Below are positions 15,576 through 20,485 of a stretch of DNA of 20,485 nucleotides, piece after piece. The number at the start of each line of letters is the position of its first letter. Position 1 is the stretch's first letter. The notes below the pieces were generated by a model. The model did no database searches. It saw nothing but the letters and a program-made list of their open reading frames with translations, and was not told where the DNA came from. The DNA is from an uncultured Alphaproteobacteria bacterium (GTDB lineage: Bacteria > Pseudomonadota > Alphaproteobacteria > RF32 > CAG-239), in assembly GCA_910587405.1 (NCBI GenBank), contig CAJUKS010000018.1, forward strand, positions 1-20,485, written 5' to 3'. The position numbers were made by a program, and so were the translations under genes.

Positions 15576-17099
15576 CTAGATTTTATAGTCAGGCATTTTC
15601 CATCGCAAAGACAGAGCCTCGGCGATGTGTATTTTAAGCAATTTTATTTCATTTTGCAAGTCTGCAATTGTTCTTGCTAACCGCAAAGTACGATGATAGG
15701 CGCGCGCCGACAGCCGCACTTTGTCCGCATAGTTCAATAACAACGTTTTGGCATCATTGTCCAACGCCGCCGCCTGTTCAAGAAGTTCGCCTTTTAACTG
15801 CGCGTTGGTCAACAGTTGCGGGCATCCGAAAGCAACGAAACGCTTTTTCTGAATTTCGCGTGCCGCCAGCACCCGTTTGCGGATTTCCGCCGAGCTTTCG
15901 CCGGGCGCGGTCGCGGACAGATCCCACGGGCTGACGGCAGGAACTTCAATTTGGATATCAATGCGGTCCAACAAGGGCCCGGATATTTTGGAACGATATT
16001 CTTCGGCACATTTCGGCGCCCGGCTGCATTCGGCACCGGAAATCCCGAGATTGCCGCAACGACACGGATTCATTGCCGCCACCAACTGAAAACGGGCCGG
16101 AAACATCGTATGGGAATTCACCCGCGAAATCGAAACGCTGCCGTTTTCCAGCGGTTGGCGCAGCGCCTCCAGAGTCGGACGGGCAAACTCCGGCAGTTCG
16201 TCAAGAAACAGCACGCCGTTATGCGCCAGAGAAATCTCGCCCGGACGCGCTTTGCGGCCGCCGCCGACCAGAGCCGGAGTCGAAGCGCTGTGATGCGGAT
16301 CGCGAAACGGACGTTCAAAACTGATGCGGCCGTCTTTAAGCTCGCCCGCAATTGAATGAATCATACTGGTCTCAATTGCCTCTTCGGTCGTCATCGGCGG
16401 CAAAATCGACGGCAATCGCGCTGCCAGCATCGATTTTCCCGAACCCGGCGGTCCGACCATAATCAGATTATGAGCGCCCGCCGCCGCAATTTCCATTGCC
16501 CTTTTTGCCGATTCCTGTCCTTTGACGTCTTTCATATCCGGCAAAGCCACCGCATTGTCACGCCGTTTGGCTTGCGGCGTTTCAAGCTGTTCGTTTCCCT
16601 GAAAATGATTGATCAACTGCAACAAAGTCTGCGGTGCCACGATATCGGACAAACCCGCCCATACCGCCTCGCTGCCCTGGCTGGCCGGGCAGATAATGCC
16701 GCAGCCGCGTTTTTTGGCGGCAACCGCCGCCGGCAGCACGCCGTTGACGTTAACCAAAGTTCCGTCAAGGCCGAGTTCGCCCAACACCATATACGGCGCC
16801 GTTTTGGCCGGCGCAATCACCCCCATGCCTTCCAACAGGCCGACCGCAAGCGGCAAGTCGAAATGAGAACCTTCCTTAACCAGATCGGCCGGCGACAAAT
16901 TGACGGTAATCCGCTGCGCCGGCAGCTTCAGTCCCAAGGCGGTAAAGGCGGCGCGGATGCGCTCGCGACTTTCGGCCACCGCTTTGTCCGGCAGCCCGAC
17001 AATCGTAAATGCGGGCATTCCCGACGATATCTGAACCTGAAGTTCGACGTCCAGAATTTCCAACCCGTTAAAGGCGACTGTATTAACCCGGGATAACAT
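15576..17099 (-). CDS. comM: ComM / YifB family AAA+ ATPase
   Basis: ComM-type proteins are cytoplasmic AAA+ ATPases of the Mg-chelatase-like family. The characterised ComM is a helicase that promotes branch migration during natural transformation. The protein has 507 residues, the usual length. It has an N-terminal Lon-protease-like (ChlI) domain (about 20-140), Walker A GPPGSGKS (216-223), Walker B GVLFLDELPEF (295-305, Asp300/Glu301), the Cys motif NPCRCGN and a C-terminal helical domain with RAYHRTLRLARTIADL. It starts 3 bases after the lipoprotein stop and is followed 13 bases on by the pseudoprotease gene. Many non-transformable bacteria keep this gene, so competence should not be inferred from it alone. 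Confidence 0.95.
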   Translation of the reverse strand: MLSRVNTVAFNGLEILDVELQVQISSGMPAFTIVGLPDKAVAESRERIRAAFTALGLKLPAQRITVNLSPADLVKEGSHFDLPLAVGLLEGMGVIAPAKTAPYMVLGELGLDGTLVNVNGVLPAAVAAKKRGCGIICPASQGSEAVWAGLSDIVAPQTLLQLINHFQGNEQLETPQAKRRDNAVALPDMKDVKGQESAKRAMEIAAAGAHNLIMVGPPGSGKSMLAARLPSILPPMTTEEAIETSMIHSIAGELKDGRISFERPFRDPHHSASTPALVGGGRKARPGEISLAHNGVLFLDELPEFARPTLEALRQPLENGSVSISRVNSHTMFPARFQLVAAMNPCRCGNLGISGAECSRAPKCAEEYRSKISGPLLDRIDIQIEVPAVSPWDLSATAPGESSAEIRKRVLAAREIQKKRFVAFGCPQLLTNAQLKGELLEQAAALDNDAKTLLLNYADKVRLSARAYHRTLRLARTIADLQNEIKLLKIHIAEALSLRWKMPDYKI

Positions 17100-17102
17100 T
17101 CA

Positions 17103-17444
17103 TTACCACCTCGGCGCTTTTTCGTTTTCTCTCCAGCGCCGGGTCGGATAAGTATCGGTGGTCAGAAAATCGTACTTTGCCGGACGGTAGGGAAGATCCT
17201 GAACCCGGACGAAACACTCCGCTTCCATGGCGCGGGCACATTCTTCGGCCGTCACGTCAACGGTATCGCGGCAGCAAGCGAGTTCCCCGGTGGTTTGATT
17301 CTGAAGCAGAATTACCGGTTCCAGATTTTGCGGCGTCGTTCCGAGCTGAATCACTTTGCCGGCATCTTCTTCCGAGGTTGATGAACAACAGGCCGCCAGC
17401 GTCAACAGCGACGCTGCCCCCAATGCGATTAATTTTGCCTTCAT
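17103..17444 (-). CDS. Small Cys-rich lipoprotein of unknown function
   Basis: The 113-residue product has a lipoprotein signal peptide with lipobox LAAC; Cys19 should be lipidated and Cys20 follows it. The mature part is short and contains further cysteines (57, 58, 69, 77), probably forming disulfides in the periplasm, plus an Arg/Trp-rich C-terminus. Ser-Ser-Thr-Ser after the cysteine would not act as a strict inner-membrane retention signal, so outer-membrane sorting is plausible. I recognise no family. It leads the operon with comM and the exported pseudoprotease, and its ATG follows an AAGGAT ribosome site and the promoter at 17477-17504. Confidence 0.85.
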   Translation of the reverse strand: MKAKLIALGAASLLTLAACCSSTSEEDAGKVIQLGTTPQNLEPVILLQNQTTGELACCRDTVDVTAEECARAMEAECFVRVQDLPYRPAKYDFLTTDTYPTRRWRENEKAPRW

Positions 17445-17476
17445 ATTTTCATCCTTATCTAAAGACGTTTTTCCCT

Positions 17477-17504
17477 ATAATAGGGCATTTATATTTATTT
17501 GCAA
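17477..17504 (-). promoter_or_regulatory. Promoter of the lipoprotein-comM operon
   Basis: On the minus strand, TTGCAA (17499-17504) and TATTAT (17477-17482) are 16 bases apart. The minus-10 lies inside a dyad, CCCTATAATAGGG (17473-17485), which could bind a regulator or be chance. Confidence 0.6.
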
Positions 17505-17619
17505 TAAATTTTGTTAGGACGGCAACAGCGTCTCCGTGTCGCCGAAAGCCACCCTCGCAACAGTTTTCAAACCGATTTTCACACCGTTGCCGTTTTTGAA
17601 GCAATGCTGCAAAAAAAGC

Positions 17620-17647
17620 TTGCCAAAATAAACTTTTAGAGTATATT
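17620..17647 (+). promoter_or_regulatory. Promoter of the rpsF operon
   Basis: TTGCCA (17620-17625) and TATATT (17642-17647) are 16 bases apart. Transcription from here would give a leader of about 94 bases before rpsF. Confidence 0.6.
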
Positions 17648-17695
17648 AGCAACCGTCCCTTGCCGGAACCTTTTTGTTTCGGCTATACATAAACC

Positions 17696-17716
17696 GTTTT
17701 TCCGCCACGGAAAAAC
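17696..17716 (+). promoter_or_regulatory. Leader hairpin of rpsF, candidate S6:S18 control element
   Basis: GTTTTTCCG (17696-17704) pairs perfectly with CGGAAAAAC (17708-17716) around a CCA loop, 31 bases before the rpsF start. A CCG triplet (17694-17696) sits at the 5' foot of the hairpin. In many bacteria the S6:S18 complex represses its own operon by binding a leader hairpin with a CCG motif in a bulge. The position fits, but I could not find a clear outer stem. Confidence 0.45.
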
Positions 17717-17747
17717 ATTGTTGAGAATCCATAAGGAGATATATTTT

Positions 17748-18083
17748 ATGCAAAAATACGAAAGCGTGCTGATTGCACGTCAGGATCTCGGCGCTTCGCA
17801 GGTTAATAACATTGTTTCGGACTTGTCCGAAGTTATTAAGAAAGAAGGCGGCGAGGTTGTAAGAGTCGACAACTGGGGTCTGAAAACCCTGGCTTATCGC
17901 ATCAAGAAAAACCGCAAAGGTCACTATGTTATCATGAACATTTCCGCCCCGGCTGCAGCAATTGCCGAGTATGAAAGAATCATGCGCTTTAACGAAGACA
18001 TCATTCGTTATATGACCATTCGCGTTGACGAATTTTCGGAAGGCGTTGCCTCCGAAGAAAAAGAAATTGAAGAAGCGGAGTAA
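17748..18083 (+). CDS. rpsF: 30S ribosomal protein S6
   Basis: S6 is a small-subunit protein that binds with S18 to the central domain of 16S rRNA. The 111-residue product starts MQKYESVLIARQDL and contains the family pattern WGLKTLAYRIKKNRKGHYV, then a highly acidic C-terminal tail. I chose the ATG at 17748 because AAGGAGAT lies 7 bases upstream; a TTG at 17718 would add ten residues by translating through the ribosome site. It is the first gene of the rpsF-rpsR-rplI operon. Confidence 0.98.
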   Translation: MQKYESVLIARQDLGASQVNNIVSDLSEVIKKEGGEVVRVDNWGLKTLAYRIKKNRKGHYVIMNISAPAAAIAEYERIMRFNEDIIRYMTIRVDEFSEGVASEEKEIEEAE

Positions 18084-18086
18084 TTG

Positions 18087-18317
18087 ATGATGAATAAACA
18101 AGTATTCTTTAAGAAAAAGAAATCCTGCCCGTTTTCCGGCGAAGACGGCATGAAAATCGATTACAAGGATGTTAAGCTCCTTTCCCGTTACATTTCGGAA
18201 AAAGGCAAAATCATCCCGAGCCGTATCACTTCGGTCTCTGCCAAAAAACAAAGAGAACTGGCCCGCGCCATCAAACGCGCCCGCTATGTCGCTCTGCTTC
18301 CGTTTGTCGCCAACTAA
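18087..18317 (+). CDS. rpsR: 30S ribosomal protein S18
   Basis: S18 pairs with S6 on the 30S platform. The 76-residue product has the expected basic core: Cys-Pro-Phe near the N-terminus, then IDYKDVKLLSRYISEKGKI, the SRITSV segment and KQRELARAIKRARYVALLPF. The start lies 3 bases after the rpsF stop. Two consecutive ATG codons (18087, 18090) follow GGAG at 18077-18080, and either could be used; a TTG at 18084 is too close. Confidence 0.97.
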   Translation: MMNKQVFFKKKKSCPFSGEDGMKIDYKDVKLLSRYISEKGKIIPSRITSVSAKKQRELARAIKRARYVALLPFVAN

Positions 18318-18328
18318 GGAGAAATGAG

Positions 18329-18814
18329 ATGGAAGTTATTCTTTTGGAACATGTAAACAAATTGGGTAAAATGGGCGACAAAGTAAACGTTAAAAACGGT
18401 TATGCCCGCAACTACCTGCTGCCGACCAAAAAAGCCCTTCGCGCAACTGCCGAAAACCTGGCTTTTTACGAAAAACAAAAAGCTGAACTGGAAGCTCACA
18501 ACAAAACTTTGTTCGAAAACGCTTCCAAACAGTCTGAAGAACTGCAGGGCTTCAAAGTCGTGCTGATCCGTCAGGCTGCCGAAACCGGTCAGCTCTATGG
18601 TTCGGTTACCATCCGCGATATCGCTTCGGCCATGAAAGAAGCCGGCGTTAACGTTGAACGCCGCTACATCTATCTGGAACGTCCGATCAAGGATCTGGGT
18701 GTTTATCAGGTTAAACTCAACCTGCACCCGGAAGTCAGCCAGACCATTCTGGTTAACGTTGCCCGTACCGACGACGAAGCTCAGAAACAGGAAAACGCTT
18801 TTAACAAAGAATAG
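18329..18814 (+). CDS. rplI: 50S ribosomal protein L9
   Basis: L9 is an elongated large-subunit protein whose N-terminal domain binds 23S rRNA. The 161-residue product begins MEVILLEHVNKLGKMGDKV, followed by VKNGYARNYLLPTKKA, the L9 signature. A charged connecting helix then leads to the C-terminal domain with TGQLYGSVTIRDIA. A short extension, about 15 residues ending QKQENAFNKE, follows the usual end. The ATG follows AAGGAG at good spacing, 11 bases after rpsR. Unlike in many alphaproteobacteria, no DUF2232-type membrane gene lies between rpsR and rplI. Confidence 0.98.
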   Translation: MEVILLEHVNKLGKMGDKVNVKNGYARNYLLPTKKALRATAENLAFYEKQKAELEAHNKTLFENASKQSEELQGFKVVLIRQAAETGQLYGSVTIRDIASAMKEAGVNVERRYIYLERPIKDLGVYQVKLNLHPEVSQTILVNVARTDDEAQKQENAFNKE

Positions 18815-18835
18815 TTTTGCTGTTGCAGATAACTC

Positions 18836-18865
18836 AAACCCCGGATTCGTTTCCGGGGTTTTTGT
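18836..18865 (+). terminator. Terminator of the rpsF-rpsR-rplI operon
   Basis: AAACCCCGGA (18836-18845) pairs perfectly with TCCGGGGTTT (18852-18861) around a 6-base loop and is followed by T residues. It lies 22 bases past the rplI stop. Confidence 0.93.
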
Positions 18866-18888
18866 TTTGGCAGAAAATAGGATTTATA

Positions 18889-18917
18889 TTGACTTGCCGT
18901 TAAAAAAACAATAAATT
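18889..18917 (+). promoter_or_regulatory. Possible promoter of the 205-residue orphan gene
   Basis: TTGACT (18889-18894) and TAAATT (18912-18917) are separated by 17 bases, with five of six and four of six consensus matches. It lies about 45 bases upstream of the next ATG. Confidence 0.5.
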
Positions 18918-18962
18918 AAGCGTATAGATAAATTATTTTTTTAACACCTTAAATCTATAATT

Positions 18963-19580
18963 ATGAAAACCGTAAAAGCATCAAACACTGCAAAAATAAC
19001 TGAAATGTATTCTGTCGAAATTACGCGTTATTTTCTTTCTTGGGAACCCAATTTTGGGAAGTCAGTTAAAGAAGCGGTAAAAACTGTTTCATCCTATGAT
19101 GAACTTTTAAAGTTGTTCAAAGATACCAAAGACACGCACTTTGCCGCAAAGGCCGACGTCCGCATCATCAACAACGCCGCCGAAGAAAAAACGAACGACG
19201 GACCGCCTTTCAAAACTGTTCTTTTGGGACCGTGTATACGCGTCGGAAACCTTATAGACAAAGAAAACCATTTGAAAGGATTTTGTCTTTATACAATGGA
19301 CGATACGGTTCGCGGCAGGGGGGCGATTATTAAAGCTATCAAGACCGACGACAATTTTGACCGATACGAACCGTTCTATAACAGAATTACGCCTTGTATT
19401 CGCAACGGAGAAACAGTATTAGAAAGTGTTGTTACCGGAAAGGTCGTACCGATCCCGCCGACATCAAGAAGTGTTCTTATAGACATTTACAGCCGTACAA
19501 TGATAGCCTTGGACATTTGGGAGGGTAACCTGCTGGAGTTTAAAGAGAGGGAGGCTTTATCAAAACGTCGGTATTGGTAA
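18963..19580 (+). CDS. Orphan 205-residue protein, no ribosome site, AT-rich setting
   Basis: I do not recognise this protein. It has 205 residues, no signal peptide or membrane segment, and a mixed alpha/beta look. The middle includes VLLGPCIRVGNLIDKENHLKGF and DDTVRGRGAIIKAI, the end a charged helix with LEFKEREALSKRRYW. No Shine-Dalgarno sequence precedes the ATG (upstream bases are TCTATAATT), unlike the other genes here except murJ, whose site is weak. Flanking DNA is markedly AT-rich and codon use includes more AT-ending codons than in the neighbouring ribosomal genes. A plausible promoter lies upstream and a good hairpin terminator immediately downstream, which supports a real transcript. 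Acquisition from another source is possible but not shown. Confidence 0.7.
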   Translation: MKTVKASNTAKITEMYSVEITRYFLSWEPNFGKSVKEAVKTVSSYDELLKLFKDTKDTHFAAKADVRIINNAAEEKTNDGPPFKTVLLGPCIRVGNLIDKENHLKGFCLYTMDDTVRGRGAIIKAIKTDDNFDRYEPFYNRITPCIRNGETVLESVVTGKVVPIPPTSRSVLIDIYSRTMIALDIWEGNLLEFKEREALSKRRYW

Positions 19581-19591
19581 GTAATTTCGCG

Positions 19592-19620
19592 AAGCCCTTC
19601 CTTATATAGGAGGGGCTTTT
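19592..19620 (+). terminator. Terminator of the 205-residue gene
   Basis: AAGCCCTTCCT (19592-19602) pairs with AGGAGGGGCTT (19608-19618), 11 pairs including one T-G, around a 5-base loop, with a short T tail. It begins 12 bases past the stop. Confidence 0.88.
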
Positions 19621-20222
19621 CATTACTATAATCCGTTGATATTGTTGTTCCTGTTTACTTTTTGTTGTTTTGGCTTTCCCCGGCGGCAAGTTTTTTGCGC
19701 CCTTTTCTATGAAAAAACCGTCTCGAAACCGACTTTTTGACAGAATAATTTGTTAGAATCAATGCGTTAATGGATATTAACAAAAAAGACAAAAAATATA
19801 CAAATTTTTTGTTGGCTTTTTATTCGCAAAGGAATATAAATGTTTTCAGAAAACAATTATTCTCTCCATTAAATACCCAGTGATCCAAATCAAATTAAAA
19901 ACAACGCTTATGAAAATCAGAAGTCCCACTTTTGCTTAAATGTAAAAAAAACATGTGAGCCCTAAAGTTTTAACACGCAAAAACACGAAGATATGCGAAT
20001 TAGAAGCCCTACCTTCTGTGCCTAAAACAACAAGCCACAGAAAATTTAAGCGAAGACAATGAAACAATCCAAACCTCGTTATCCGGTCGGACCAGATCCC
20101 CCGAAATCGAGAAAAAAAGTTTTTTAAGAGCGTATGAAACAACCGGTAAAAATCCGCTGTCCTACTCATCGAGTATGAAACAGTTTTTTAGTTTGACACC
20201 CACTCTTAATTGAGTCTCTTAC
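19621..20222 (+). other. AT-rich region with tiny repeated reading frames
   Basis: No ordinary gene is supported here. A 9-bp hairpin, ACAAAAAAT with ATTTTTTGT, lies at 19789-19812. Five very short plus-strand frames follow: 19910-19939 (MKIRSPTFA), 19993-20025 (MRIRSPTFCA), 20059-20127 (22 residues, starting MKQSKPRYP), 20134-20178 (MKQPVKIRCPTHRV) and 20175-20213 (MKQFFSLTPTLN), the last two overlapping as ATGA. The first two peptides are near-identical with codon differences almost all at third positions. None has a convincing ribosome site. A strong terminator follows at 20223. It may be a small RNA, a decayed gene or a peptide array. Confidence 0.35.
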
Positions 20223-20255
20223 AAACCCCCTCTTCCTTGGAAGACGGGGTTTTTT
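20223..20255 (+). terminator. Strong intrinsic terminator with no assigned gene
   Basis: AAACCCC-C-TCTTCC (20223-20236) pairs with GGAAGA-C-GGGGTTT (20239-20252), 13 pairs with one C-C mismatch, around a 2-base TT gap, then a T tail. In practice the inner pairs would open to form a 4-base or larger loop. It implies a transcript from the region upstream. Confidence 0.85.
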
Positions 20256-20323
20256 CGTGTTTTATCGTTTCAAAATTTTTACAAATTTATCTTCCGTAAC
20301 AGCAGAACGTTATGTTATGACTT

Positions 20324-20385
20324 CATTTTTACAGGAAAAAGGGAGAGGCTATAGCGTATCAAAAAAAGGTTCTTTTTTTTGATAC
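20324..20385 (+). repeat. 62-bp dispersed hairpin repeat, copy 2
   Basis: This matches the minus strand of 3650-3711 at 58 of 62 positions, including the non-palindromic head. The hairpin arms are GTATC plus seven A (20356-20367) and the complement (20374-20385), 12 bp, with a 6-base loop GGTTCT. The differences are two bases in the head and two in the loop; both arms are conserved. Confidence 0.8.
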
Positions 20386-20473
20386 AGGCAAATGGTACAG
20401 CAAAGAAGAATTAAATTCAAGAAGATTTTAAGATTATCAATAGGTTAGCAAGAAACGTGAAGAAGAAGCGAAA

Positions 20474-20485
20474 CGTATCAAAAAA
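20474..20485 (+). repeat. Start of a possible third hairpin arm, cut by window edge
   Basis: CGTATC followed by six A matches the first 12 bases of the repeat arm exactly and then the window ends. The preceding bases do not match the repeat head, so it may be a lone arm or chance. Confidence 0.35.

Noticed and set aside
17718..17747. TTG start extending rpsF by ten residues
   Set aside because: The extension would translate through the AAGGAG ribosome site; the ATG at 17748 matches the conserved S6 N-terminus.
19770..19883. A 37-residue plus-strand frame starting MDINKKDKK
   Set aside because: No ribosome site or promoter, and it crosses a hairpin. The Lys/Asn-rich start is expected by chance in AT-rich DNA.
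19936..20169. A 77-residue minus-strand frame in the AT-rich tail
   Set aside because: No ribosome site, no family and composition dominated by Phe, Leu and Arg. It overlaps the tiny plus-strand frames. I cannot support it as a gene.
1..20485. CRISPR arrays, tRNA or rRNA genes, transposases, integrases, toxin-antitoxin pairs or phage genes
   Set aside because: I looked for regularly spaced repeats, cloverleaf-type sequences and the usual protein motifs and saw none.

Overview
The window looks like chromosomal DNA from a host- or gut-associated alphaproteobacterium of moderate GC content. The GroEL sequence reads as alphaproteobacterial, and the Nfu, MurJ and ComM proteins fit a Gram-negative proteobacterium with an outer membrane. 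An autotransporter, a lipoprotein with a clear lipobox and a Bax-like hydrolase add to this. Species-level placement cannot be made from the sequence alone. I found no rRNA, tRNA, CRISPR array, insertion sequence or integrase.

Layout. (1) 1-3508, minus strand: the first 1169 codons of a large autotransporter whose barrel runs off the left edge. Its passenger is built of GGA(I/V) and FxxN repeats like those of chlamydial Pmp proteins. (2) 3509-5846: a repeat-bearing intergenic region, then the groES-groEL operon with a perfect hairpin terminator and a sigma-32-like promoter. (3) 5866-12218, minus strand: a tightly packed run murJ - DUF2333 - nfu - Bax-like - gloB with overlapping or abutting genes, then a prepilin peptidase and a voltage-gated cation channel, closed by a terminator. 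(4) 12248-12759, plus strand: a single 126-residue orphan gene with its own near-consensus promoter, ribosome binding site and terminator. (5) 13120-17504, minus strand: an operon of a small lipoprotein, comM and a 778-residue exported protein whose C-terminal domain looks like a trypsin fold with all three catalytic residues replaced. (6) 17620-18865, plus strand: the ribosomal operon rpsF-rpsR-rplI with promoter, structured leader and terminator. (7) 18866-20485, plus strand: an AT-rich tail with one orphan gene that lacks a Shine-Dalgarno sequence, a noncoding stretch with tiny repeated reading frames, and a second copy of the intergenic repeat.

How the genes relate. Most of the window is housekeeping: protein folding, ribosome assembly, lipid II export, Fe-S delivery, methylglyoxal detoxification and DNA processing. 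The less ordinary parts are the Pmp-like autotransporter, the channel with a TLDGW selectivity filter and the exported pseudoprotease. A 62-bp hairpin repeat also occurs in opposite orientation near the two ends of the window (58 of 62 bases identical). I see no defence island or clearly new multi-gene system. The best candidates for undescribed biology are the repeat family, the pseudoprotease and the AT-rich right end.
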